From Paracoccus denitrificans (GTDB taxonomy: Bacteria > Pseudomonadota > Alphaproteobacteria > Rhodobacterales > Rhodobacteraceae), in NCBI GenBank assembly GCA_005768755.1, contig VAFL01000011.1, positions 36,832-100,831 of the forward strand: 64,000 nt of DNA. The letters run 5' to 3'. Position 1 is the stretch's first letter. Every line of letters starts with the position of its first letter. Shown one piece after another: positions 55,553-64,000 of the stretch. A program made the position numbers and the translations under genes. The notes below the pieces were generated by a model. The model did not search any database. It was not told the DNA's origin and was given only the letters and a program-made list of their open reading frames with translations.

Positions 55553-56188
55553 ATGGCAGGACGGATCATCACGGTGGCCCAGCAGAAGGGCGGCTCGGGC
55601 AAGACGACGCTTGCGGCGAACCTGGCCGTTGCCTTGCGCGGGCGCGGGCTTAGCGTTGCGCTGATCGATACCGATCCGCAGGGCAGTCTGGGCCGCTGGT
55701 TCATCGAACGGACAGAGCGTTACGGCGAGGATGACGAACTGGAATTCTCGACCTCCTCTGCCTGGGGGGCGTCGTATGAAAGCGAGAAGCTGAAGAAACG
55801 CTTCGACATGGTCATCATCGATACACCGCCGAAGATTGACAGTGACCTGCGCCCGGCACTTCGGGTGGCCGATCTGGTGCTGGTGCCCGTGGCGTCCAGC
55901 CAGGTCGATCTTTGGGCCACGGAAGGCGTGCTGGATCTGGCGCGGCGCGAACAGGCGCCGGTGCTGATCGTCATGAACCGTGCCCGTCCCAATACCCGTC
56001 TGGGCGCTGAAGTGGCGCAGGGTGCCGCCGATCTGGGCGCGGTGATGGCCGATGCGCAGATCGGTAACCGCGTGGCCTATGCCGAAACGCTTGGCAAGGG
56101 GCAGTCGGTCTGCGAACGCAGCGACGCGAAAGCCGCCCGGGACGAACTTGACGGCCTGACGGACGAGGTCCTGCGCAGTTTCGATTGA
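55553..56188 (+). CDS. ParA-family ATPase without a ParB partner
   Basis: 211 residues. The deviant Walker A is QKGGSGKTT (11-19), Walker A' is DTDPQGS and the B region is MVIIDTPPK. This is the short ParA/MinD form, often plasmid-type or cargo-positioning (McdA-like). No ParB, McdB or other partner gene is next to it; I78 lipoprotein follows. Function uncertain. AT-rich spacer upstream. Confidence 0.85.
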   Translation: MAGRIITVAQQKGGSGKTTLAANLAVALRGRGLSVALIDTDPQGSLGRWFIERTERYGEDDELEFSTSSAWGASYESEKLKKRFDMVIIDTPPKIDSDLRPALRVADLVLVPVASSQVDLWATEGVLDLARREQAPVLIVMNRARPNTRLGAEVAQGAADLGAVMADAQIGNRVAYAETLGKGQSVCERSDAKAARDELDGLTDEVLRSFD

Positions 56189-56281
56189 TCACAGGGACGC
56201 GTCTGCGGAACCTTACGGCGTCTTCGGGGCTTCACTTTCGGTGAACTTCACGCACATGTCCGCATCGAAAGGAATTCTGCC

Positions 56282-56587
56282 ATGTTCCAGTATCGCACCA
56301 TGATTGCCCCGGCTGTCGCCGCACTGGCGCTTGCCGCTTGCTCTGTCAGCACCGAAAGCGATGTTGTCGTCCCAGAACCCGAGGTGATTGCCACCCCCGG
56401 CGATGAATGCGGCGCTGCCGCGTATCAGCAGTATGTTGGCCAGAAATCGCCCGCAATCTCGCTGCCTGCAGGCACCAACTTCCGTCACTATCGCAGCGGT
56501 GACCCGATCACGATGGATCTGGCCCCGTCACGCCTGAACTTCGAATATGACCGCAGCGGCACCCTGGTCAAGGTAAGCTGCGGCTGA
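56282..56587 (+). CDS. Lipoprotein with peptidase inhibitor I78-like domain (first copy)
   Basis: 101 residues. Lipobox LAAC places the lipid on C20. The mature part has DECGAAAYQQYVGQ, an RHYRSGDPITMD block and SRLNFEYDRSGTLVKVSCG, which match the I78 inhibitor fold. Such proteins inhibit serine proteases. A second copy lies at 57072. AAGGAA precedes the ATG. Confidence 0.8.
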   Translation: MFQYRTMIAPAVAALALAACSVSTESDVVVPEPEVIATPGDECGAAAYQQYVGQKSPAISLPAGTNFRHYRSGDPITMDLAPSRLNFEYDRSGTLVKVSCG

Positions 56588-56598
56588 CTTCGACCAAG

Positions 56599-56625
56599 CG
56601 GGGCGGCCAGCGACTGGCCGCCCCG
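56599..56625. terminator. Hairpin between convergent I78 and small secreted gene
   Basis: CGGGGCGGCCA (56599-56609), loop GCGAC, TGGCCGCCCCG (56615-56625): a perfect 11-pair stem. It lacks a T-run on both strands; it can still act as a 3' end stabiliser. Confidence 0.55.
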
Positions 56626-56633
56626 TCAGCCAT

Positions 56634-56948
56634 TCACGACCCAGCGGCGAATGGTGCTGTCATTTCGGCTGCCTTCGTCTGCTTGTCGTAGATGCAGATC
56701 ATGCGGTCGGCCGTGTCATCGTCCAGCGTGACGGTAACAAGCGCGGCGCCGAAACCTTCTGATCCGAACGGATTGACTTCGATCTTCGTCGCGGCACCTT
56801 CAGGCGCATCGACAAGCTTCGCGCATTCGGCTTCGACATCGCTGCGGAACTGTGCCCAGGCGTCTTCCGAGGACGACAATGCAGGCAGGGCGGCCAGCAC
56901 CGCAAGCGGCAGCACAACGGCAGGGAAAAGGGCGCGGGCAGAAAACAT
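56634..56948 (-). CDS. Small secreted protein of unknown function
   Basis: 104 residues with a hydrophobic signal segment (4-24) and a mature part with one or two cysteines and an IEVNPFGSEGFGAALVTVTLDD stretch split around 66-85. No family recognised. GGAGGT lies six bases before the ATG. It lies between the two I78-like genes in opposite direction. Confidence 0.65.
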   Translation of the reverse strand: MFSARALFPAVVLPLAVLAALPALSSSEDAWAQFRSDVEAECAKLVDAPEGAATKIEVNPFGSEGFGAALVTVTLDDDTADRMICIYDKQTKAAEMTAPFAAGS

Positions 56949-57071
56949 GGGACCTCCATCTATTGAGTGCGTCATACAACACCGGCGCCCGGCTCACGGA
57001 TGCGTCACATTCTCGGCAGGTGTATTGACCCAATCGGCGCGCTGTTATTTTCTGGGCGAAAAGGAATACCG

Positions 57072-57338
57072 ATGCGCCGCATCCTTCTGACCCTGCCGCC
57101 GCTTGCCTGCCTTGTTGCGGGATGCAGCGCGCCGACAACCGGCCCGAATTTTCCGAACCGCTGCGGCCCGGAATTCGGCGTGATGATCGGGCGCAATATC
57201 GGGCAGTTCACGCTGCCGCCGGGGCTTGCGCACCGCATCGTGCAACCCGGAGCGACGCTGAGCGAGGATTTCAATCCTGCCCGGCTGAACGTCTTCGTGG
57301 ACGATAAGGGCTGGATTCAACAGGTGGAGTGTCGCTAG
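57072..57338 (+). CDS. Lipoprotein with peptidase inhibitor I78-like domain (second copy)
   Basis: 88 residues. Lipobox VAGC with lipid on C18. RCGPEFGVMIGRNI, ATLSEDFNPARLNVFVDDKGWIQQVEC match the I78 core, with two cysteines as in the family. It differs enough from the first copy to be an old duplication. AAAGGAA precedes the ATG. It is convergent with uvrB. Confidence 0.8.
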   Translation: MRRILLTLPPLACLVAGCSAPTTGPNFPNRCGPEFGVMIGRNIGQFTLPPGLAHRIVQPGATLSEDFNPARLNVFVDDKGWIQQVECR

Positions 57339-57382
57339 GCCCCGTTCACTAAGGCAGGCCCGTGCGCGACAGAAGGCCCGTG

Positions 57383-59569
57383 TCACCGTCGCCTTTTCGA
57401 CCGTTTGTTGCCCCCGCGCTGACCCGCACGCCCTGCGCTGGAACGACCCGAACTGCGGACAGCATCTTCCGCGGCGGCCTCGACCGCGGATTGCCGTGCC
57501 AAGGGATCGTCGGCGACGGCCAGTTCCACTGCTTCCAGGCGCTTTACTTCGTCGCGAAGGCGGGCGGCCTCCTCGAATTCCAGATTTTCCGCTGCCTTGC
57601 GCATTTGCGCGCGCAATGCATCCAGATGCGCGGACAGGTTCGCGCCGACCATAGGCTTGTCGATCTTTGTCGTGACCCGCGACTGATCGGTATCGCCCTG
57701 CCACAGCCCGGCCAGCACATCCTCGACATTCTTGCGCACCGTTTGCGGCGTTATGCCGTGTTCCAGGTTATAGGCGTGCTGCTTGGCACGGCGGCGATCG
57801 GTTTCTGCAATCGCCCGCTCCATGCTTCCGGTCATGTGATCGGCGTAAAGGATCACCCGGCCATCCGCATTTCGCGCGGCCCGCCCGATGGTCTGGATCA
57901 GTGACGTCTCTGATCGCAGGAAGCCTTCCTTGTCGGCGTCGAGGATCGCCACAAGTCCACATTCAGGAATATCAAGGCCTTCGCGCAGCAAGTTAATGCC
58001 AACGAGCACGTCGAATGCACCAAGTCGCAGATCGCGCAGGATCTCGATGCGCTCGATGGTGTCGATATCGCTGTGCATGTAGCGGACCTTGATCCCCTGT
58101 TCGTGCAGATACTCGGTCAGATCCTCGGCCATGCGTTTGGTCAGGGTCGTCACAAGGGTGCGCATCCCTGCGGCATTCACCTTTCGGATTTCGTCCAGAA
58201 GATCGTCGACCTGCATCTCGACGGGTCTGATCTCGACCTCCGGGTCAAGAAGGCCGGTGGGCCGAATGACCTGTTCGACGAAGACCCCGCCGGTCTGGTC
58301 CAGCTCCCACTCCTTCGGGGTGGCAGAAACGAACACGGACTGGGTCCGCATCGCGTCCCATTCCTCGAATTTCAGCGGTCGGTTGTCCATGCAGGACGGA
58401 AGCCGGAAGCCGTGTTCCGCAAGCACCATCTTGCGCCGGAAGTCACCACGATACATGCCGCCGATCTGCGGGACGCTGACATGGGATTCGTCTGCGAATA
58501 CAATGGCATTATCCGGTATGAACTCGAAAAGCGTGGGCGGTGGTTCACCCGGCGCGCGCCCGGTCAGATAGCGCGAATAGTTTTCGATTCCGTTGCAGAC
58601 GCCGGTGGCTTCCAGCATTTCCAGATCGAAATTGGTCCGCTGCTCCAGCCGCTGCGCTTCAAGCAGCTTGCCTTCATCGTTCAACTGCGCAAGGCGAACG
58701 CGAAGTTCTTCCTTTATCCCCTTGATTGCCTGCTGCATTGTCGGCCGGGGCGTAACGTAGTGACTGTTGGCGTAGATACGGATCTGCTTGAACTCATCGG
58801 TCTTCGCACCGGTCAGCGGGTCGAATTCGGTGATCTTTTCCAGTTCAGGCCCGAAGAAATCGAAGCGCCAGGCGCGGTCTTCAAGGTGGGCAGGCCAGAC
58901 CTCGACGACATCACCGCGAACGCGGAAGCCGCCGCGCTGAAACGCCGCGTCGAGGCGGCGGTATTGCTGTGCTACCAGCTGTCCGATGAATTCACGCTGA
59001 TCATACATCTGCCCGACAATCATGTCCTGCGTCATGGCTGAATAGGTCTCGACCGAGCCGATACCGTAGATACAGCTGACAGAGGCCACGATGATCACAT
59101 CGTCGCGTTCCAGAAGCGCCCGCGTGGCCGAGTGGCGCATCCGGTCGATGGCCTCGTTGATCTGCGATTCCTTCTCGATATAGGTGTCCGAGCGCGCGAC
59201 ATAAGCCTCGGGTTGGTAATAGTCATAGTAGGATACGAAATATTCTACGGCATTATCCGGAAAGAACCCTTTGAATTCGCCATATAATTGCGCGGCCAGC
59301 GTCTTGTTTGGCGCAAGTATGATCGCCGGGCGCTGCGTCTGTTCGATGACCTTGGCCATTGTATAGGTCTTGCCAGTGCCCGTCGCGCCCAGCAGAACCT
59401 GATCACGTTCGCCACCAATGATCCCCTCCGAAAGTTCTGCAATCGCAGTCGGCTGGTCGCCGGCCGGCGCAAATTCCGACTTCATGACGAATTGGCGTCC
59501 GCCTTCCAGTTTGGGGCGGGTGACTTCCGGGAAGCGCTGAACGGGTGCGTTGGTGTTGTTATGGCCCAT
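57383..59569 (-). CDS. uvrB: Excinuclease ABC subunit B
   Basis: 728 residues. Nucleotide excision repair. Walker A GATGTGKTYT, the beta-hairpin region YYDYYQPEAYV, DESHVSVPQIGGMYRGD, motif V/VI LLREGLDIPE and QTIGRAARN, and the C-terminal UVR motif (MRKAAENLEFEEAARLRDEV split near 665-690). The basic tail (RSSGRSSAGRAGQRGG) is common in alphaproteobacteria. AAGGTGA precedes the ATG. Confidence 0.98.
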   Translation of the reverse strand: MGHNNTNAPVQRFPEVTRPKLEGGRQFVMKSEFAPAGDQPTAIAELSEGIIGGERDQVLLGATGTGKTYTMAKVIEQTQRPAIILAPNKTLAAQLYGEFKGFFPDNAVEYFVSYYDYYQPEAYVARSDTYIEKESQINEAIDRMRHSATRALLERDDVIIVASVSCIYGIGSVETYSAMTQDMIVGQMYDQREFIGQLVAQQYRRLDAAFQRGGFRVRGDVVEVWPAHLEDRAWRFDFFGPELEKITEFDPLTGAKTDEFKQIRIYANSHYVTPRPTMQQAIKGIKEELRVRLAQLNDEGKLLEAQRLEQRTNFDLEMLEATGVCNGIENYSRYLTGRAPGEPPPTLFEFIPDNAIVFADESHVSVPQIGGMYRGDFRRKMVLAEHGFRLPSCMDNRPLKFEEWDAMRTQSVFVSATPKEWELDQTGGVFVEQVIRPTGLLDPEVEIRPVEMQVDDLLDEIRKVNAAGMRTLVTTLTKRMAEDLTEYLHEQGIKVRYMHSDIDTIERIEILRDLRLGAFDVLVGINLLREGLDIPECGLVAILDADKEGFLRSETSLIQTIGRAARNADGRVILYADHMTGSMERAIAETDRRRAKQHAYNLEHGITPQTVRKNVEDVLAGLWQGDTDQSRVTTKIDKPMVGANLSAHLDALRAQMRKAAENLEFEEAARLRDEVKRLEAVELAVADDPLARQSAVEAAAEDAVRSSGRSSAGRAGQRGGNKRSKRRR

Positions 59570-59636
59570 GGTTTCACCTTTGTTCCGCTGCCCAATCTGG
59601 CCATTCGGGGCAGGGATGCAAGGGGGGCCGCGCGGC

Positions 59637-60866
59637 TTATTCGGTTTCCAGCGCCGTCTGACCGATATATGTGGTGCCGTCCCAGTCGAAGATCAGTTCG
59701 GGATCGATGGCATCCGCACCATGAACGGGCTGGCGATAGATCATGCCGTTGCGGATTTCGTATGTTCCGGCCTCGTTATCCTGATTTCCGGCCCCAAAGC
59801 CACCGGTGAAGTTGCCCATGCCGTCGCTGAAACTGCCGAAGGACGCGCTGCTGCTTTCGCCTGTATAGGTGCCGTCCTTGGCGAATGTCGTGCTGCTGCT
59901 GCTGTTGAAACCACCCTGAGACATCATCCCGATGCCCCCGAAGCCCGATGCATAGCTGGATGAGATCGTGCCCTTGATCGTGCTGCCATCCGGCAGGGGT
60001 GTCACGCGCGACAAGGTGGCCTGTCCGTCCTGGAAATACTCTCCATCGACGGTCAGCGATTCGGTTTCGCCATTGGCGAAAGACAGGATCACCTGATCGC
60101 CTTCGACGCGGTAGGTGCCGTAATCTGTCGCGATGGGCTCGCGCAGGCTGTCCGGGTCGGGATGGACCAGCCCGAGGCGCGGCGTGCCGTAATGGAAATA
60201 GCCATCGCGCCAGAAGATATACAGATTGCTGTACATATCCATGCGCATCATCAGGTCGGCACCGACACTTTGCACAACATATGTGCCGAACCATGCCCCG
60301 TCATAAGGGCCGGGTTGTGGTGGCGGCATCAGCGGCGCCGCCCCTTCCGAGACATATGCCACCGTGGATAGATAATCGGGCACGATCTCGCTGAAGCGCG
60401 CGAGGGTGGCCTGTAATTCTGCCTCGTCGTCGGCATCGCCCTGAAAGCCCAGCAGTTCGAAGCGCTCGCCCGCCTGAAAGCCGATCAGAAACATCAGCGT
60501 ATCATCGACAGTGAAGCTTTGCATGACGACCTGATAACCTGCTTCCTCAATCTCCTGCAGCGGTTGCAGCCGTTCGATCAGATTATCGTCGTCAGGATCA
60601 AGAAACAGCCGCTTATTCCTGGAAACAAAGGATTTAAGGCCGCCAAGTGCCGGATGTGAACGCGCGATATGAAGACGGCAGTAACCGCAACTTTCAGGAT
60701 CTTCGGGCGAGATGGTCTGAAAATACAGTGTGTTGTCGCGCAACTCCCACCCTGCGGGCATGGTGAAGATCGAGTTCGAAAACTGATACTGCCGTGCGGC
60801 CAGCGGCAGGCTGCCTAGTCCCATGAAGACAAAGGTCGCCAAGACGCTGATACGGAAGCCGGGCAT
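59637..60866 (-). CDS. Secreted protein of unknown function with Gly/Ser-rich region
   Basis: 409 residues with a signal peptide (1-21). Residues about 25-170 form a domain with FTMPAGWELRDNTLYF and CGYCRLHIAR (two cysteines three apart), and about 190-400 contain a lipocalin- or beta-rich region with many Gly, Ser and Phe residues (GFGGIGMMSQGGF, SSSASFGSF). No family was recognised. Start chosen among GTG 60878, ATG 60869 and ATG 60866 by ribosome spacing. It follows the uvrB start by 67 bases on the same strand. Confidence 0.65.
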   Translation of the reverse strand: MPGFRISVLATFVFMGLGSLPLAARQYQFSNSIFTMPAGWELRDNTLYFQTISPEDPESCGYCRLHIARSHPALGGLKSFVSRNKRLFLDPDDDNLIERLQPLQEIEEAGYQVVMQSFTVDDTLMFLIGFQAGERFELLGFQGDADDEAELQATLARFSEIVPDYLSTVAYVSEGAAPLMPPPQPGPYDGAWFGTYVVQSVGADLMMRMDMYSNLYIFWRDGYFHYGTPRLGLVHPDPDSLREPIATDYGTYRVEGDQVILSFANGETESLTVDGEYFQDGQATLSRVTPLPDGSTIKGTISSSYASGFGGIGMMSQGGFNSSSSTTFAKDGTYTGESSSASFGSFSDGMGNFTGGFGAGNQDNEAGTYEIRNGMIYRQPVHGADAIDPELIFDWDGTTYIGQTALETE

Positions 60867-60921
60867 CATGAACTCCACGCGGGGGTCCGCCTATCATGAC
60901 CAGTGCGCGGGATTTGGCAAA

Positions 60922-61061
60922 CGCCTTGGCATCGTCCAAGGCGCTGTTTTGTGACGACCCCTCACGCGACGGACAACGCGGCGTCCCCGTTTGTCCGGCC
61001 GCCGCGGGTCTGGATCACAGGCTTTGCAAGTGAAGGATGCGGCGCGCCGTCACGCGCCGCA
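60922..61061 (-). terminator. Two hairpins downstream of sodC
   Basis: TGCGGCGCG (61038-61046)/CGCGCCGCA (61053-61061) starts 11 bases after the sodC stop in the minus direction. A second stem, CGCCTTGG (60922-60929)/CCAAGGCG (60936-60943), is followed on the minus strand by TTTG and on the plus strand by CTGTTTT. Together they can end sodC transcription before the next gene. Confidence 0.5.
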
Positions 61062-61071
61062 TGCGTGCTTG

Positions 61072-61611
61072 TTATGATGCGGGGGCGATCACGGCGCAGG
61101 CAAGCCGGTCGCCGGCATCTCCGCTTGGTTGGGACTGGTAATCGTCCGCACCGGCATGGATGATCAGTGCGGTACCATCGTCATCGTTGACAAGTTCCTC
61201 GGTCAGGCCCGGCACGAAATATGTCAACTCATGCTCTCCATTCTCAGGTATGGTCATGTTTGGCATGTCGCCCGGGTGCGGCCCTTTCGCCGACATGACG
61301 CCGTGATCCATGTCTGCTGAAAGATGGCCCTCGGCGCTTTCGAACGGGGCTTCGCAACGGCCCACGGTGTGGAAATGGATCGCGTGCTCGCCCGCGGGAA
61401 CCCCGCTAAGCGACAATGCCACGACGGCAAGGCCGGATTCCGAAAAGCTCAGCTCGACATTACCCATTGCATTTCCGTCTGCATCAGCAATGTCGGCGGT
61501 GATCGGCTGCGGGGCTGCGTCGGTTTGCGCGGCGCCGTCCTGCGCCATCGCGGCACCCGTGCCGCATGCTGTTGCAACCAGGATCGTGCAGATATGTGAT
61601 GAGAGTTTCAT
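61072..61611 (-). CDS. sodC: Periplasmic Cu/Zn superoxide dismutase
   Basis: 179 residues with a signal peptide (1-23, ending AMA). Copper and zinc ligands in HFH (H79, H81), EGHLS (H96), DHG (H103), GPHPGDMPN (H112) and HAGADD (H152) are in place, and CEAPF with C172 gives the fold disulfide. It protects the periplasm from superoxide. AGGAGGAAGG lies before the ATG. Confidence 0.95.
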   Translation of the reverse strand: MKLSSHICTILVATACGTGAAMAQDGAAQTDAAPQPITADIADADGNAMGNVELSFSESGLAVVALSLSGVPAGEHAIHFHTVGRCEAPFESAEGHLSADMDHGVMSAKGPHPGDMPNMTIPENGEHELTYFVPGLTEELVNDDDGTALIIHAGADDYQSQPSGDAGDRLACAVIAPAS

Positions 61612-61863
61612 GAGACCTTCCTCCTTACGGTTGACGGTGCCGGCCTGCCTGTCTGGCAAACAGGCCGTCTCGGGGGCTAACGCGACCTGCCGCCAATCGT
61701 TCCGCCGCTGGCTGAAGTCGCCCGATCGGGATAGCTGCCGGCATCCGGATATTTTTTGTCACTTCCGACCCGAAAATGCCGCGCAAAGGCCGCGCCCCGC
61801 TTGCGCAGAGGTGGTGGATGCCTGATAAGATTTGCAGATTGTCGAAGTTGGGAACGAACAGAC

Positions 61864-62175
61864 ATGCGCGTCCGTATTTATCAGCCTGCCCGCAATGCCA
61901 TGCAGTCGGGAACAGCCCGAACCAGGCAGTGGGTGCTGGATTTCCCGCAGGCGGATCAGCGCGATATCGATCCGCTGATGGGGTGGACCAGTTCTGACGA
62001 TACGCAATCCCAGGTCCGCCTGCGCTTCGCCACACGCGCAGAGGCAGAGGCCTACGCCCGCGATAACGGCCTCGACTATGTCGTGGCCGAGCCGCACAAG
62101 CGTGCCCAGAATGTCCGGCCCCGCGGCTATGGCGAGAATTTTGCCAATGACCGTTTCATGCCATGGACGCATTGA
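61864..62175 (+). CDS. NDUFS4-type respiratory complex I accessory subunit
   Basis: 103 residues. VRIYQPARNAMQSG, WVLDFPQADQRDIDPLMGW and the end PKR...NVRPRGYGENFANDRFMPWTH region match the ETC complex I subunit conserved-region family, known from alphaproteobacteria and mitochondria (NDUFS4). It joins the peripheral arm of NADH:quinone oxidoreductase. The upstream in-frame region is not conserved, so the ATG at 61864 is used. Its end overlaps the GNAT gene by 13 bases. Confidence 0.93.
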   Translation: MRVRIYQPARNAMQSGTARTRQWVLDFPQADQRDIDPLMGWTSSDDTQSQVRLRFATRAEAEAYARDNGLDYVVAEPHKRAQNVRPRGYGENFANDRFMPWTH

Positions 62176-62636
62176 CTGTTGCGGTAGAAAGCCCGACAGG
62201 CGCCGATCTGGATCTGCTTTTTGCGCGGCATTCTGCGCATTGCCACGCGGATACGCCGCCTGAATCCATGCATATGATGGATCGCGGCGGGCTTGCGGCG
62301 AAGGGAATCACCTTTCTTGTATTGCGCGACGGTGCTGGCCAACCCGTGGGCATGGGCGCGCTAAAGAAGCTGGACGATGGCACGGCAGAACTGAAATCGA
62401 TGCATGTTCTGTCCGAAGCGCGTGGCAGCGGCGCCGCGAGACAGCTTCTGGCATCGCTGATCGATATGGCGCGCCAGATGCAGGCTGATGCGATCTATCT
62501 GGAAACGGGCGCGCAGCCCAGCTTTGCGCCGGCGCGCGCGCTTTATTTGCGTGCAGGTTTCACCCAGTGCGGCCCCTTCGCAGGCTACAAGGAAGATCCG
62601 AACAGTGCTTACCTGGTCCTGCATCTGCCGGACTGA
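62163..62636 (+). CDS. GNAT-family N-acetyltransferase
   Basis: 157 residues. The GNAT pattern is visible: LVLRDGAGQPVGMGALKKL, the acetyl-CoA loop VLSEARGSGAARQLLASLI, and ALYLRAGFTQCGPF with the late tyrosine. Substrate unknown; the PsiE/YafP-like group is possible. It overlaps the NDUFS4-type gene by 13 bases, implying cotranscription. Confidence 0.88.
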   Translation: MDALTVAVESPTGADLDLLFARHSAHCHADTPPESMHMMDRGGLAAKGITFLVLRDGAGQPVGMGALKKLDDGTAELKSMHVLSEARGSGAARQLLASLIDMARQMQADAIYLETGAQPSFAPARALYLRAGFTQCGPFAGYKEDPNSAYLVLHLPD

Positions 62637-62866
62637 AACCGCCCTGCAGCCCACATCTGTTTGTTACAAAAGTGAGCTAACTTTTATTTGCCTCTTACAT
62701 TGCTGATTGCTCAATCAACTCTGTCGGGCTACGCTTGTCGTGCTTGTTATTAGTAGCGTCCGCTTGGCAGATTGCCCGGCGTCGGTGTTAGCCGTTCTTC
62801 GACATCCTTTCGGTCGCCCGGTCCCGATTCCATCGTCTGCCGCGTGAAACACGAAAGGTACAGAAG
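62637..62866. other. AT-richer region upstream of the RTX gene, no gene seen
   Basis: Carries a weak dyad AAAAGT (62668-62673)/ACTTTT (62680-62685), which with the ATTT that follows could end the GNAT transcript, and a possible weak promoter TTGCTC (62707-62712) with TACGCT (62730-62735) for the RTX gene. Neither is strong. Confidence 0.3.
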
Positions 62867-64000
62867 ATGGCCACGATTCCTGGCACGACGAATCCCGAAA
62901 ATCTTACCGGGACGAATGACCCCGATTATATTGATGCGCGCGGCGGTGATGACACGATCACTGGCCTTGGCGGAGATGACACGCTCTCTGCCGGGGACGG
63001 AAACGATCGTGTCGATGCCGGCGATGGCGATGACAGCGTCAGCGGCGGCGGCGGTGACGATTCCATCCAGTCCGGTACTGGAAACGACACCGTAACCGGT
63101 AACCACGGTGCTGATACAATCTATGGCGGGCTTGGCGAAGACAGCCTGCTGGGCGGTGCCGATAATGACGCGATCTATGGCGGGGCCGGTGCCGACACGA
63201 TTGACGGCGAATCCGGCGACGACGATATCACCGGCAACACTGGCAGTGACTTCATCTTTGGTGGCGACGGTAATGACACGCTGGAAGGTGGCTTCGGCGG
63301 CGCCAGCAGCACAGAACCGGAAAATGACACGATCGACGGTGGTGATGGAAACGACCACGTCAACGCCAATGTCGGGGACGATTCGATCGATGGTGGTATC
63401 GGCGACGATTCGATCCTTGCCGGGGTCGGGGACGACATTGCGCATGGCGGGACCGGCAAGGATACCGTCTGGGGCAATGACGGCTTCGATACGCTTTACG
63501 GGAATGACGGGAATGATTTCGTCGCGGGTGGCGGCGAGGATGACTATGTTTCCGGCGGTGCCGGGAACGATGACCTGCGCGGCGACAATTACCAGGGCAA
63601 CGCCAATGTCACTGGCAATGACACGCTGGATGGCGGCGCAGGAACCGATCGGCTAAGCGGCGGCTACGGGAATGACCTTCTTGACGGTGGCGCGGATGCC
63701 GACACCAATACCGGTGGCGAAGGTTTTGATACCTTCATTGCCGGCAATGCCGACACGATCACCGATTTCAACACCGCTGATGGCCAAGACTTCAACGACG
63801 GCGATCAGACGAATAACGATTTCGTCGACCTCAGCGGCTATTACAACCAGGACAATCTGGATGCCTACAACGAAACGGCGGCCGCGAACGGTCAGGACAC
63901 GTACGGCAACCCGCTGGCCTGGATGCGCGCCGATCAGGGCGATGACGGCATCCTGAACGAGGCCGGCATCACGCTGACCGTGAACAACGGCGGCGCGGCC
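62867..64000 (+). CDS. RTX calcium-binding repeat protein (3' end beyond window)
   Basis: 378 codons, open to the last base. The first residues are MATIPGTTNPENLTGTNDPD, then about 20 GGxGxD-type nonapeptide repeats (for example GGLGEDSLL, GGAGADTID, GGDGNDTLE) to about residue 305, followed by a segment with NADTITDFN and DLSGYYNQDNLDAYN. This tail is common in Rhodobacterales RTX proteins, where it can lead into a Hint domain; whether it does here cannot be seen. RTX repeats fold on calcium and the protein is usually exported by a type I system. AAAGG lies eight bases before the ATG. Confidence 0.92.
   Translation, partial: MATIPGTTNPENLTGTNDPDYIDARGGDDTITGLGGDDTLSAGDGNDRVDAGDGDDSVSGGGGDDSIQSGTGNDTVTGNHGADTIYGGLGEDSLLGGADNDAIYGGAGADTIDGESGDDDITGNTGSDFIFGGDGNDTLEGGFGGASSTEPENDTIDGGDGNDHVNANVGDDSIDGGIGDDSILAGVGDDIAHGGTGKDTVWGNDGFDTLYGNDGNDFVAGGGEDDYVSGGAGNDDLRGDNYQGNANVTGNDTLDGGAGTDRLSGGYGNDLLDGGADADTNTGGEGFDTFIAGNADTITDFNTADGQDFNDGDQTNNDFVDLSGYYNQDNLDAYNETAAANGQDTYGNPLAWMRADQGDDGILNEAGITLTVNNGGAA

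Noticed and set aside
62750..63445. Minus-strand frame with repeated Val/Ile/Asp pattern opposite the RTX gene
   Set aside because: The repetition is the complement of RTX nonapeptide codons.
62900..63700. Short repeats that could suggest a CRISPR or tandem-repeat array
   Set aside because: The repeats are in-frame GGxGxD codons of varied DNA sequence without spacers.

Overview
The window reads as chromosomal DNA of a GC-rich alphaproteobacterium of the order Rhodobacterales, most like Paracoccus or a close relative. The evidence is the gene families and their order: a DUF2793 phage/GTA-type protein end next to cysE, a split S10/spc/alpha ribosomal region, rpsK directly followed by rpoA with no rpsD, glyQ-DUF6446-glyS, an NDUFS4-type complex I accessory gene, Hint-domain and RTX proteins, a 16-kDa-type DUF1127 protein and a short LuxR/LuxI pair. 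I see no insertion sequence, CRISPR array, rRNA or tRNA.

Layout. 1-2.1 kb: end of a DUF2793 protein, cysE, and a convergent pair (small secreted protein, sirtuin deacylase cobB). 2.5-9.8 kb: adenine deaminase; a divergent membrane protein that joins a Pycsar-effector-like (PycTM/DUF5706) membrane module to a DUF3616-like propeller; lepA; a Hint-domain protein; a tiny Trp/Met-rich protein. 10-21.6 kb: ribosomal block (rpmC to rpmD, rplO-secY-adk, rpsM-rpsK-rpoA-rplQ), broken between rpmD and rplO by a PAP2 phosphatase gene, an unknown gene and about 530 bases without a gene. The block has many hairpin spacers. 21.8-27.3 kb: luxR-luxI, rarA, then a tightly overlapping operon crcB-rluC-type pseudouridine synthase-HAD phosphatase-ATP12 chaperone.

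27.4-34.7 kb: an orphan AapJ/BztA-type binding protein, a flavin-binding general stress protein, and the four-gene ligase-associated DNA repair cassette (MBL exonuclease, ATP-dependent ligase, Lhr-type helicase, PdeM) in which every junction is a 4-base stop/start overlap. A convergent MarR gene follows. 35.5-42.6 kb: dipeptide transporter dppABCDF and a TrkH potassium transporter. 42.6-53 kb: a SPOR-like/peptidoglycan-binding periplasmic protein, glyQ-DUF6446-methyltransferase-like-glyS, alaS, DUF1127, purA. Inside glyS there is a sharp 260-base drop in GC with rare codons.

53-64 kb: DUF2842-thiN, a membrane-type dipeptidase, an ABM-fold protein, an orphan ParA, two small I78-inhibitor-like lipoproteins flanking a secreted protein, uvrB, a secreted protein of unknown function, Cu/Zn superoxide dismutase, an NDUFS4-type protein, a GNAT acetyltransferase and the first 378 codons of an RTX calcium-binding protein that runs off the window. 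Most of the window is housekeeping. The most unusual items are the PycTM-DUF3616 fusion without a visible cyclase, the anomalous glyS segment, the interrupted spc operon, and the structured leaders of the ribosomal genes.
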